Below, piece after piece: positions 43,985-51,605 of a stretch of DNA of 64,000 nucleotides. Below the pieces are notes generated by a model that saw only the letters and a program-made list of their open reading frames with translations, was not told the origin of the DNA and did no database searches. The stretch is from Peribacillus sp. FSL E2-0218 (lineage in GTDB: Bacteria > Bacillota > Bacilli > Bacillales > DSM-1321). The stretch's first letter is position 1; the number at the start of each line of letters is the position of its first letter. The translations under genes were made by a program, and so were the position numbers. The stretch covers positions 4,533,501-4,597,500 of the forward strand of contig NZ_CP150304.1 of the NCBI RefSeq assembly GCF_037992945.1, in the 5' to 3' direction.

Positions 43985-44014
43985 ACGATGGCCCTCAATA
44001 TTCGAGGCCATCGT
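43985..44014 (-). terminator. Terminator overlapping the stop codon of the 116-aa gene
   Basis: Minus strand: ACGATGGCC and GGCCATCGT pair around a 12-nt loop, then TTTTATT. The stop codon at 43995-43997 lies in the loop. Confidence 0.75.
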
Positions 44015-44345
44015 CCGTTGGCTTTGCCTGTAAGATTCCCATGCTTTCAATATGTCTTCTTCCCTCTTCCGTTCCAAGTTGATGGATCATTTCAAAAATT
44101 TTTTGGAGTGTGATATCCTGCTTATCATTTTCCCTGTCGAAATGATATTGCAGGTACGGGACATGTGCTCGGTAAAAGTTTTCTTCGCCTACAGAATAAT
44201 TGTAATCAAATAATTCGCGCAGCTGGATGACCTCATTATCTGTAGCCTCGATTTCGAAATTCCACGGGGAGCTTTCCCTATCTTGTGTGATCTCCCCAGT
44301 CGGAAGCCAGATGTAATATTTTTTCCTGTTTTCGGACACATTCAT
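43995..44345 (-). CDS. Conserved small Bacillus protein of unknown function
   Basis: 116 residues, no signal peptide, acidic and aromatic-rich. Recognisable pieces: KKYYIWLPTGEITQDRESSP, WNFEIEATDNEVIQLRELFD, YRAHVPYLQYHFDREND, LQKIFEMIHQLGTEEGRRHI. I recall similar proteins in Bacillus, sometimes named hydrolase without evidence. No catalytic motif is visible. Cytosolic. Its end is embedded in an intrinsic terminator. Confidence 0.75.
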   Translation of the reverse strand: MNVSENRKKYYIWLPTGEITQDRESSPWNFEIEATDNEVIQLRELFDYNYSVGEENFYRAHVPYLQYHFDRENDKQDITLQKIFEMIHQLGTEEGRRHIESMGILQAKPTDDGLEY

Positions 44346-44581
44346 CCACCCTTTCCAAATATCATACGCTTATTTTTCACGTAATTCCCGACATCATACA
44401 ATGGAAAAATTTGTTTACAGAAGTACAAAGATGTTAAATAATAGATTAAAGTATCTTTCAAAGGGTAAAACATATAATAAGCCCAAGCATCCCTTCAGAT
44501 TTTTATATGCACCCAGAGGTTTTTTTGATAACCTACATATAAAGAGATAACGGATTTCTAACAAATGTGAGGTGAAAAGTT

Positions 44582-44839
44582 TTGAAGTTAATTGAAGAAT
44601 TATACAATATGTACCGTAATAAGCTGACTGGTGATGAAGAAGATATTGATATGCTTACTTTTGCGGTTTTGGAGCAGTTGGACCGTAAGGAAATTTTCGA
44701 ATTACTTCAAGAAATGGATGATCAAGAGCTTACCAATCTAATGGGCCTTTACATTATTGAAACGTTAAAAGGGAAGTTTGCTCAAAATAGCATGGACGAT
44801 ACGAAACCTACACATTTTCCGCCACGGAATATCCATTAA
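44582..44839 (+). CDS. Small acidic Bacillus protein (DUF6154-like)
   Basis: 85 residues, starting at a TTG with GAGGTG 7 nt upstream. Highly acidic and helical (LTGDEEDIDMLTFAVLEQLDR, split; EIFELLQEMDDQELTNLMG). It resembles the DUF6154 family by memory, but this is not certain. No membrane segment. The 236 bp before it (44346-44581) contain no gene and no clear promoter. Function unknown. Confidence 0.7.
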   Translation: MKLIEELYNMYRNKLTGDEEDIDMLTFAVLEQLDRKEIFELLQEMDDQELTNLMGLYIIETLKGKFAQNSMDDTKPTHFPPRNIH

Positions 44840-44894
44840 TACATACCTTGTCAGGTGTCCCTCTCTCGATGGATGCCTTTTTGTTTTACGCCCA

Positions 44895-44923
44895 TAAAAA
44901 AAAGCCCCGCCGAAGCAGGGACT
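44895..44923 (-). terminator. Intrinsic terminator of dps
   Basis: Minus strand: AGTCCCTGC, loop TTCG, GCGGGGCT, then a run of eight T. Confidence 0.88.
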
Positions 44924-44934
44924 CTCAGCCAATA

Positions 44935-45375
44935 TTAATGTCCTAAGTATGCACGAAGCATCCATGCATGTTTATTGAAGCTTTTCTTCATGCTTGTCAG
45001 CATATCAGCCGTAACTGGGTCTTCCTCTTCAGCAGCTTCGATGATTTCAAGGAACTCTTCCGAAAGCTTCTCAAAGTCATTGATGACGCTTTGGACCATA
45101 TCTTCCGTATTTTCGTTGCCTGTCGCTTCTTCAAGGGTCGTTAATTCTAAATACTCTTTAAGGGTAGCAACTGGTTTTTCGCCGATCGCCAGCAATCGCT
45201 CGGCCAATTCGTCATAATTGGCTGTGATTTCCACATATAACTCTTCCAATTTTTGGTGAAGTTCAAAGAAGTGGGGTCCATTCACGAACCAGTGGTAATT
45301 GTGGATTTTTGTGTAAAGGACACTGAAATTGGCAATTTCCTTGTTCACTAATTTTCCTAATTTTTTCTGAGCCAT
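44935..45375 (-). CDS. dps: Dps ferritin-like DNA-protection protein
   Basis: 146 residues. Dps dodecamers oxidise and store iron and coat DNA under stress. The inter-subunit ferroxidase ligands are visible: His in NYHWFVNGPHFFELH, then the Asp/Glu helix YVEITANYDELAERLLAIG. Same size as B. subtilis Dps. ACGGAGG precedes the ATG. A sigma-B-type promoter upstream fits the general-stress role known in B. subtilis. Confidence 0.95.
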   Translation of the reverse strand: MAQKKLGKLVNKEIANFSVLYTKIHNYHWFVNGPHFFELHQKLEELYVEITANYDELAERLLAIGEKPVATLKEYLELTTLEEATGNENTEDMVQSVINDFEKLSEEFLEIIEAAEEEDPVTADMLTSMKKSFNKHAWMLRAYLGH

Positions 45376-45410
45376 AAATATCTACCTCCGTAAGTTGGTT
45401 ATACTTTATG

Positions 45411-45435
45411 ATTCCCTCTAATCAGAAATTGAAAC
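45411..45435 (-). promoter_or_regulatory. Sigma-B-type promoter of dps
   Basis: Minus strand: GTTTCA (45435-45430), 13-bp spacer, GGGAAT (45416-45411), close to GTTTAA-N12-14-GGGWAW. It lies about 36 bp before the dps ATG. Confidence 0.75.
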
Positions 45436-45497
45436 ATATTCTTATCGCTTCTTATGCTAAAATGAATGTAAATTGTGAACGTTAGGAGCTGTGAAGA

Positions 45498-45653
45498 ATG
45501 ATCACGGTTTTAATCATTTCCATTATTGTGATTCTGGTCGTCTTGGCTTTATCCATCCTGACTATCGGAAAAGGATACAGTTACAAGCATACCATCGATC
45601 CGATCGATCCTTTGCCCGAGGAAGAGGCGAAGAATGAAGAACCGCGAAAATAA
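45498..45653 (+). CDS. ytzI: YtzI-like small membrane protein
   Basis: 51 residues, too short for most ORF callers. One membrane helix (MITVLIISIIVILVVLALSI) then a charged tail with GKGYSYKHTIDP and a Glu-rich end. It matches the YtzI family of Bacillus by memory and sits, as expected, between dps and luxS. AGGAG lies 9 nt upstream of the ATG. Function unknown. Directly followed by a terminator. Confidence 0.8.
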   Translation: MITVLIISIIVILVVLALSILTIGKGYSYKHTIDPIDPLPEEEAKNEEPRK

Positions 45654-45654
45654 A

Positions 45655-45686
45655 AAAAATCCTGTCACAAAATGACAGGATTTTTT
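45655..45686. terminator. Bidirectional terminator between ytzI and luxS
   Basis: AAAATCCTGTCA and TGACAGGATTTT pair perfectly around CAAAA; runs of A and T on both sides. Confidence 0.9.
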
Positions 45687-45688
45687 CA

Positions 45689-46162
45689 TTAACCGAAAAC
45701 TTTATGAAGATCTTGTTTATCTTGCGCAAGCCAGAATTTCATTAACTTCTTGGCACCTTCAAGGTCATGCAGCTTCGCTTGGCCGCATTGTTTTTCATTT
45801 GCAGCAGGAATTTCCGTGATTTCAACAGCATCCTTGAATGTGTCTTCAAGGACATCGATAATTTCCGTTACTGTCGGCTCACCGCTGACAACAAGGTAAT
45901 ACCCCGTTTGGCAGCCCATTGGCGAAATGTCGATAATATCGAAATGGCTGTACTGCTCAGAATGCTTACGGATATTGAATGCAAGCAAATGTTCCAAAGT
46001 ATGGATCGTATCCGGCTTCATAGCTTGTTTATTTGGCTGGCAAAAACGGATATCGAATTTATTGACAACACCATCTGTTCCGACCTTATGGACACCGCAA
46101 TGTCTTACATATGGGGCTTTAACAGCATCATGATCTAATTCAAAGCTTTCAACTGAAGGCAT
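45689..46162 (-). CDS. luxS: S-ribosylhomocysteine lyase LuxS
   Basis: 157 residues from ATG 46162 (AAGGAG at 8 nt), the usual length. Splits S-ribosylhomocysteine into homocysteine and DPD, the precursor of autoinducer AI-2, completing SAM recycling after metK and methyltransferases. Metal ligands: HTLEH (His/Glu/His, about residues 54-58) and Cys in KQCGQAKLHD near the C-terminus; the catalytic Cys is in RHCGVH-like context near the start and DISPMGCQTGYY. Single-gene transcript. Confidence 0.98.
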   Translation of the reverse strand: MPSVESFELDHDAVKAPYVRHCGVHKVGTDGVVNKFDIRFCQPNKQAMKPDTIHTLEHLLAFNIRKHSEQYSHFDIIDISPMGCQTGYYLVVSGEPTVTEIIDVLEDTFKDAVEITEIPAANEKQCGQAKLHDLEGAKKLMKFWLAQDKQDLHKVFG

Positions 46163-46350
46163 TCCATTCACTCCTTAATAGTATTTCCTCTCTATTTTAC
46201 CTTGAAAGACAATTTATTTCATCCTTTTAAATAAATTCTTATTATTTCCATCGGTTTTATTCAGTTTATTCCTGCTTCACCATTATTGGCACAAAGGAAA
46301 ATATGCTATAATGAATGGCAGTGAAATTACGTGAAAAGAGATGAAGCATT

Positions 46351-46581
46351 TTGTTTAAAAAATTTTTAATGGGAATCATTCGTTTTTATCAAATTGCCAT
46401 TTCTCCATTAAAACCGCCTACCTGCCGTTTTTACCCGACTTGTTCCCATTACGGACTGGAAGCGATCAATCGGTTCGGTCCAATCAAAGGAAGCTGGTTG
46501 GCCATCGTCCGGATTCTTAAATGTCATCCGTTCCATCCAGGCGGCATCGATCCGGTTCCGGAAAAAAAAGAAAAAAGATGA
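46351..46581 (+). CDS. yidD: Membrane protein insertion efficiency factor YidD
   Basis: 76 residues (ytjA in B. subtilis). Start is TTG 46351; the ribosome-binding site is weak (AAAGAGATGAAG). The YidD signature is complete: FYQIAISPLKPPTCRFYPTC (one amphipathic helix plus the first Cys pair), then SHYGLEAINRFG, and CHPFHPGGIDPVP. It sits at the inner face of the membrane and aids YidC/SpoIIIJ-mediated insertion. An extended -10 TATGCTATAAT lies 38-48 bp upstream. Confidence 0.93.
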   Translation: MFKKFLMGIIRFYQIAISPLKPPTCRFYPTCSHYGLEAINRFGPIKGSWLAIVRILKCHPFHPGGIDPVPEKKEKR

Positions 46582-46600
46582 AGGCCATTAGAAAAAAGCC

Positions 46601-46629
46601 TTGCTTTCTTGCTAGATTTTTTGTATTAT
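46601..46629 (+). promoter_or_regulatory. Sigma-A promoter of the zinc lipoprotein gene
   Basis: TTGCTT, 17-bp spacer, TATTAT. The first Zur-like box begins 10 bp downstream, over the likely start site. Confidence 0.65.
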
Positions 46630-46638
46630 ACAGAAGTC

Positions 46639-46659
46639 AAATCGTAATGATTTCGTTTT
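46639..46659 (+). promoter_or_regulatory. Zur box 1
   Basis: Starts AAATCGTAAT, then G and ATTTCGTTTT; the B. subtilis Zur consensus is AAATCGTAAT-N-ATTACGATTT. The left half matches fully, the right half has about three mismatches. Confidence 0.75.
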
Positions 46660-46673
46660 TACACATACATTTC

Positions 46674-46694
46674 AAATCGTAATCAATCCGAATT
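46674..46694 (+). promoter_or_regulatory. Zur box 2
   Basis: A second AAATCGTAAT half-site with a weaker right half (AATCCGAATT), 35 bp after the first, centre to centre. Two boxes suggest tight zinc repression. Confidence 0.65.
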
Positions 46695-46711
46695 AAAAAG
46701 GAGCAATTCAT

Positions 46712-47668
46712 ATGAAGAACCGAGCATGGCTTTCGCTTTTCCTGGTTATCGTGCTACTGTTATCAGCCTGCGGAAACTCGAAGGAAAAAAATACCGCTGA
46801 TTCAAAAAAGGATACTTTGGATATATATACGACGGTTTATCCTCTGCAATACTTCACGGAGGCGATTGGCGGGGAATACGTTAACGTCGATACCGTTTAT
46901 CCTCCCGGAACGGATGAACATTCGTTTGATCCTTCACAAAAGGATATCGTAAAAATGGCGGAATCGGACCTATTTTTCTATATTGGCTATAAGCTTGAAG
47001 GTTTCGTAACGAAGGCCGAGCCGATTTTAAGCAAAGAGGGAGTCACTACGGTCGCTGTAGGTGAAACGGTCCACTTGGATGCAGCTGAGCATGCACACGA
47101 AGATGAGCATGAGCACGCACATGAAGAAGACGGTCATGATCACGGCGGGGTCAATCCCCATTTGTGGTTGGATCCGATTTATTCCATTGAAATGGCAAAA
47201 AGCATCAGGGATGAGTTGACGAAGCAAATGCCTGAGAAAAAGGAATATTTCAACAGCCATTTCAACGAGCTTGCTAAAAAGCTGAACGCACTTGATGAAA
47301 AATTGGCAACGACAATCGAGGCTGGCCGGACCAAAAAGATCATCGTTTCCCATTCCGCTTACGGGTATTGGGAGGAACGCTACGGCCTTGAACAGATTGG
47401 CGTCACAGGGTTAACGTCATCCAATGAGCCTTCCCAAAAGGAACTTGCAAAAATCGTGACCATGGCGGATGAGGAGGATTTGAACTATGTCATCTTTGAG
47501 CAAAATATCAGTTCCAAGCTTACCGAGATCATCCAAAAGGAAATGGGAGCGAAATCGCTGACGCTCCATAACCTTTCCGTTCTGACGGATAATGATATTA
47601 AAGCGGGTGAAGATTACTTCAGCTTAATGGAAAAAAACATAAAAACATTGCAAACGGCATTGCAATAA
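46712..47668 (+). CDS. znuA: Zinc ABC transporter substrate-binding lipoprotein
   Basis: 318 residues, cluster 9 family (ZnuA/AdcA). Lipobox LLSAC near residue 20. Zinc-site residues: His in GTDEHSFDPS, a His/Glu-rich loop of about 20 residues around 127-147 (HAHEDEHEHAHEEDGHDHGG), then His in NPHLWLDP, His in VSHSAYGYW, and the last ligand region FEQNIS. Captures Zn2+ outside the membrane for import. The permease and ATPase genes are not adjacent, so they must be elsewhere. Two Zur-like boxes indicate induction by zinc shortage. AAGGAG precedes the ATG. Confidence 0.95.
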   Translation: MKNRAWLSLFLVIVLLLSACGNSKEKNTADSKKDTLDIYTTVYPLQYFTEAIGGEYVNVDTVYPPGTDEHSFDPSQKDIVKMAESDLFFYIGYKLEGFVTKAEPILSKEGVTTVAVGETVHLDAAEHAHEDEHEHAHEEDGHDHGGVNPHLWLDPIYSIEMAKSIRDELTKQMPEKKEYFNSHFNELAKKLNALDEKLATTIEAGRTKKIIVSHSAYGYWEERYGLEQIGVTGLTSSNEPSQKELAKIVTMADEEDLNYVIFEQNISSKLTEIIQKEMGAKSLTLHNLSVLTDNDIKAGEDYFSLMEKNIKTLQTALQ

Positions 47669-47670
47669 GC

Positions 47671-47706
47671 AAAAGAAGCGGAACCCGATTGGGCCGCTTC
47701 TTTTTT
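47671..47706. terminator. Bidirectional terminator between znuA and dctB
   Basis: AAAAGAAGCGG and CCGCTTCTTTT pair perfectly around a 12-nt loop that can extend (AACCC/GGG). T-run on the plus strand, and A-run giving U on the minus. Confidence 0.85.
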
Positions 47707-47710
47707 ACGG

Positions 47711-48775
47711 TTATTCTTCTACATACTTCTCACGGATAACCTCCATCTTCCTCATCAATTCCGGTCCGATCATCGATTCGAATTCCGGATAGATGACGGT
47801 CAGCTCGTTCATCCATTCTTTCTTTTCTTGGTCAGATAATTCATAGATGTCGATATTCGATTTTTGCTTGATTTCCCTGAGCTGTTCCTGATTCAATTCA
47901 TTTGATTTGACCCACAGCCATTTCGTTGTATCCTCCATTGCCCGTTGAATCTGCTTACGGATATCCGGTGGTAGCTGATCCCAAAACGGCTTGTTTACCA
48001 ATACGACATAGCCTAAATATCCATGATCACTGATGGTTAAGTATTTTTGCACCTCATATAATTTCTTGGAATAGATATTCGAGATCGTATTTTCCTGGCT
48101 GTCCGTTTTGTTGATTTCAAGGCTCTTGAACGTATCATTGAATTCAAGCTCCGATGTCGATGCCCCAAAGTGCTCGAATTGGCTTTCGAGGACGGCACTT
48201 GGCATGATCCTGAAATTCTTTCCTGACAGGTCCTGGGGACGCCGGATCGGTTCATTGCTTGTCATTTGCTTGTAATTATTCGACCAGAAAGCAAGTCCTT
48301 CGATATCAATCACATTCATCGACGTAAGCAGCTCTTCCCCCACTTCCCCATTCAAGGCTTCCTGCAGGGCAGCGTCCGTTGGAAAGACGTAGGGAAGATC
48401 CAAAAGCAGCCATTTTTTTGATAGGTTCGTAACTTTGGAAGTAGTAGGTGCTATCATCTGCACCTTGTTTTTTTGTAATGCATCGATTTCTTCATGATCG
48501 CTATATAAAGATTGATTCGGATAGACCTCTATTTTGACACGATGGTCGGTATATTCATCAACAAGGTTGGCAAACCGGTTCGCAGCCAGCCCTTTAGGCG
48601 TATTCTCGGCAACGACATGGCTGAATTTAATGACGATTTGGTCCTCCATCCCCTCCTGCTCTTCATCGCTCGGCAGATTGAAGCCGAAGCTTGCGAAGAA
48701 CGATTGAAACGAGATATACACCGCTATCACAAGTCCCATGCCAATTAACAGGAAATACCCCCATAATTCTCGCAT
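47711..48775 (-). CDS. dctB: C4-dicarboxylate-binding protein DctB (TRAP-type fold)
   Basis: 354 residues. N-terminal uncleaved-looking membrane anchor (FLLIGMGLVIAVYISF), then a DctP-type binding fold: IVIKFSHVVAENTPKGLAAN, FPTDAALQEAL, PQDLSGKNFRIMPSAV (the conserved Arg for the carboxylate is in FRIM), ending with an acidic helix. In B. subtilis DctB is an extracytoplasmic co-sensor for DctS. Here it is divergent from dctSR. No TRAP membrane genes and no dctP transporter gene are present, so sensing rather than transport is likely. AAGGAG precedes the ATG. Confidence 0.88.
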   Translation of the reverse strand: MRELWGYFLLIGMGLVIAVYISFQSFFASFGFNLPSDEEQEGMEDQIVIKFSHVVAENTPKGLAANRFANLVDEYTDHRVKIEVYPNQSLYSDHEEIDALQKNKVQMIAPTTSKVTNLSKKWLLLDLPYVFPTDAALQEALNGEVGEELLTSMNVIDIEGLAFWSNNYKQMTSNEPIRRPQDLSGKNFRIMPSAVLESQFEHFGASTSELEFNDTFKSLEINKTDSQENTISNIYSKKLYEVQKYLTISDHGYLGYVVLVNKPFWDQLPPDIRKQIQRAMEDTTKWLWVKSNELNQEQLREIKQKSNIDIYELSDQEKKEWMNELTVIYPEFESMIGPELMRKMEVIREKYVEE

Positions 48776-48916
48776 TTCGACAGCTCCTTACCGCTCACTT
48801 CACATGATATCTATTCTATCACAGCCTTTTCCCTGTCGTAATACAATGCGCGAAAAATAGCGAAAAGAGGCAAAAATTCTGGTACTATTAAGTGTAGAAG
48901 TACTGGAGGAACAATC

Positions 48917-50527
48917 ATGGAAAAATCCTTTCATATGCCCATTCAACTAAAAATCACCCTGCTGTCATTCGTAATCGTCGCTTTTTCGATACTTATAGGC
49001 GGGATTTTTATATTTGGCAATATCGTTTCCGTCAGGGAAGATGAAATCGGCAAACGCTCGATGATCACTGCCCATACGATCGCAGAGCTCCCGGACGTCC
49101 AAAAATGGGTCCGGAAACCTGAAGGCTGGCTTCAGCTGAACCCGATCATTGAAAACCTGAGGAAAATCCATCAAGCAGATTATATCGTTGTCCTGAATAA
49201 TCAGCATATACGCTATTCCCATCCTGTGTTCAGCCAATTGGGCACCACGTCCAACAGCACTGATGAAAGCGCAGCATTCGCTGAACATGAATATCTTTCA
49301 AAGGCAGCTGGGGAGCTTGGCATTTCCATACGTGCCTTCGTTCCAATACTGGATGACGATAACGAGCAGATCGGTGTCGTTCTTGTCGGGAACATTTTGC
49401 CGACGATCCCGGAGCTAATCAAGGATTTGAAAGGTGAAATCGCAATCATCCTCTTTCTTACACTCTTGTTCGGTGTTTGCGGCTCCTGGCTCATGGCAAG
49501 GAGAATCAAAAAAGAAACCTTTCAACTTGAACCGCATGAAATATCACGGATGTTAGTCGAAAGGACAGCTGCCTTCAATGCCATGCATGAAGGGGTGATC
49601 GCCATTGATAACAATCAGACCATCACGATCTTCAATGAAAAGGCGAAGCAGATGCTCGATATCAGCGGGGATGTCATCGGCCGGAATATCAATGACATCA
49701 TCCACGACACCCGGCTTCCGGAAGTGCTCGATCGGACTTCCCCGATCTTCAATCAGGAAATATCCGTTCAGAACAGGAATATCGTCAGCAACCGGGTGCC
49801 CATCAAGATTGCCGATAAGACCATCGGGGCCGTCGCGATTTTCCAGGATCGGACCGATGTGACGAAGCTTGCTGAAGAGTTGACCAGCGTCAAGGCATTC
49901 GTTGAAGCCCTGCGTGTTCAAAACCATGAACATATGAACAAACTCCATACGATAGCAGGATTGATCCAGCTTGGGAATCTGGATGATGCATTGCAATATA
50001 TTTTTCAAATCACCGAAGAGCAAGAGGAATTGACCAGATTTTTAACGAAGCACATTCACGATGATAATTTAGTGGGGCTCCTCTTAAGCAAGATTTCTTT
50101 GGGACGTGAACTGGGAATCGAACTCATCATGGATAAGCACACGAAATTGGACCGTTTCCCTGCCGATATGGATCATCACGATTTTGTTTTGATTATCGGG
50201 AACCTGATTGAAAATTCCTTTGCCGCTCTAAAATACTGCGCAGAAGAAACAAAGCAGGTGTATCTATCGATCTACCAGGATGAACATCATTGCCAAATCG
50301 TACTGGAGGATAACGGGCCAGGCATCGACGAGGGCATACATGGAGAGATATTCGATTATGGCTTTACGACAAAAGGTGCGGACGGATCTGGAATTGGTCT
50401 TTATCTAATAGATCAAATCGTAAAAAAAGCGAAGGGCGAACTGAAATTCACGACGCGTCCCGATGAAGGAACCAGCTTTTTTCTTTCTTTTCCGATGCAC
50501 GATATAGAGGAGAATCAACATGACTAA
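48917..50527 (+). CDS. dctS: Sensor histidine kinase DctS (CitA/DcuS family)
   Basis: 536 residues. Helix 1 about 12-34 (ITLLSFVIVAFSILIGGIFI), an extracytoplasmic sCache/PDC domain of about 135 residues, helix 2 about 172-194, a cytoplasmic PAS domain (AFNAMHEGVIAIDNNQTITI), then the kinase. The phospho-acceptor His is in QNHEHMNKLHTIAGL; N, G1 and G2 boxes are NLIENSFAAL, DNGPGID and GSGIGLYL. It should phosphorylate DctR when C4-dicarboxylates are present. GGAGG fixes the ATG. Overlaps dctR by 8 nt. Confidence 0.93.
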   Translation: MEKSFHMPIQLKITLLSFVIVAFSILIGGIFIFGNIVSVREDEIGKRSMITAHTIAELPDVQKWVRKPEGWLQLNPIIENLRKIHQADYIVVLNNQHIRYSHPVFSQLGTTSNSTDESAAFAEHEYLSKAAGELGISIRAFVPILDDDNEQIGVVLVGNILPTIPELIKDLKGEIAIILFLTLLFGVCGSWLMARRIKKETFQLEPHEISRMLVERTAAFNAMHEGVIAIDNNQTITIFNEKAKQMLDISGDVIGRNINDIIHDTRLPEVLDRTSPIFNQEISVQNRNIVSNRVPIKIADKTIGAVAIFQDRTDVTKLAEELTSVKAFVEALRVQNHEHMNKLHTIAGLIQLGNLDDALQYIFQITEEQEELTRFLTKHIHDDNLVGLLLSKISLGRELGIELIMDKHTKLDRFPADMDHHDFVLIIGNLIENSFAALKYCAEETKQVYLSIYQDEHHCQIVLEDNGPGIDEGIHGEIFDYGFTTKGADGSGIGLYLIDQIVKKAKGELKFTTRPDEGTSFFLSFPMHDIEENQHD

Positions 50528-51215
50528 TAATATTCGTGTACTTTTAATTGAAGACGACCCAATGGTCCAAGAGGTCAATAAACAGTTCATTGAGCGCCTG
50601 CCTGCCTTTACAATCGTTGATACGGCTTCGAATGGGCTTGAAGGGCTGGATAAAATCAGGAAATCCGCACCCGATCTTGTCATTTTGGATATCTTCATGC
50701 CTTCTTTAAACGGAATCGATACACTTTACCAGATTAGGAAAGAACGAATCGATGTGGATGTCATCATCATTTCGGCGGCCAATGACCAGAAAACCATTCG
50801 AAAAATGATACAAAACGGGGCTTTCGATTATTTAATCAAGCCATTTAAGTTCGAAAGGCTAAAACATACGCTGGAACAATATTTTGCTTTTCGGATGGAG
50901 GTTGAACCGGACCATCACATCTCCCAAACTGAGCTCGATCGAATTCTCTTTCAAAATGAAATACCTTCTGAGGCGGTTCCGAAATCCGAAGTACCCAAAG
51001 GATTGAATGGTGCAACACTTGAGCAAGTGACGAGGTTCATAAAAAACACACCTGGGTCTTTATCGGCGGAAGAGGTCGCTGACGGGATTGGCATTGCCAG
51101 GGTGACAGCCCGGCGTTATCTGGAATACTTACATGGCGAAGATACGCTTTTGCTTGATGTTCAGTATGGCAGCATCGGCCGCCCGGTCAATCGGTATCGG
51201 CTCAAAAAACCTTGA
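50520..51215 (+). CDS. dctR: Response regulator DctR (CitB family)
   Basis: 231 residues. Receiver domain with acidic pocket IEDDP, phospho-Asp in LVILDIFMPSLNG (about residue 58), Thr/Ser switch in VIIISAAND, Lys in LIKPFKF. A linker, then a CitB-type helix-turn-helix (SAEEVADGIGIARVTARRYLEYL). Expected to activate dicarboxylate uptake genes such as dctP, which lie elsewhere. Translationally coupled to dctS. Confidence 0.93.
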   Translation: MTNNIRVLLIEDDPMVQEVNKQFIERLPAFTIVDTASNGLEGLDKIRKSAPDLVILDIFMPSLNGIDTLYQIRKERIDVDVIIISAANDQKTIRKMIQNGAFDYLIKPFKFERLKHTLEQYFAFRMEVEPDHHISQTELDRILFQNEIPSEAVPKSEVPKGLNGATLEQVTRFIKNTPGSLSAEEVADGIGIARVTARRYLEYLHGEDTLLLDVQYGSIGRPVNRYRLKKP

Positions 51216-51266
51216 CCTGCATCGGGGACCGGACAAAAGGTAAGCGGTTCCCTTCCATCGATCCAT

Positions 51267-51413
51267 TCACGCTCCTGTCTTCCGATCATAAAGTCCCCAC
51301 TTTCTCTTCAACAGAAACAGTTCGCATTCCGCCAGCGCCGTCACTTCTTGAATGACGCAGTCGGGCATGCCCCTTCTTAAAAGAATTTCCGCAATCAAGT
51401 ACGGTTTTTTCAT
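51267..51413 (-). CDS. 48-aa ORF with HTH-like sequence
   Basis: Too short for the usual cut-off. ATG 51413 is preceded by GGGAGG (9-nt spacing) in a purine-rich stretch, a very good ribosome-binding site. The peptide (MKKPYLIAEILLRRGMPDCV, then IQEVTALAECELFLLKRKWG) has the form of a single helix-turn-helix, like the tails of Rpn/PD-(D/E)XK-type proteins. Two Cys are present. No family assigned. The rest of 51216-51605 shows no other gene. Confidence 0.6.
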   Translation of the reverse strand: MKKPYLIAEILLRRGMPDCVIQEVTALAECELFLLKRKWGLYDRKTGA

Positions 51414-51605
51414 TTTCCCCTTCCTCCCTTATTTTCTATATTTTATTTCATTATACAAAATAATCCACTAATAAAAAAATAGACAAAGCCCCATTTTCCT
51501 AAAAAAAGGAACTCGGTCCAAATGAATATATTTGAAATAAGCGAATATAGAATTGGGTATTCCCTGCATGCAAAAGAGGCAAGCCTTGCCCCCCTTCTGC
51601 TGTTT

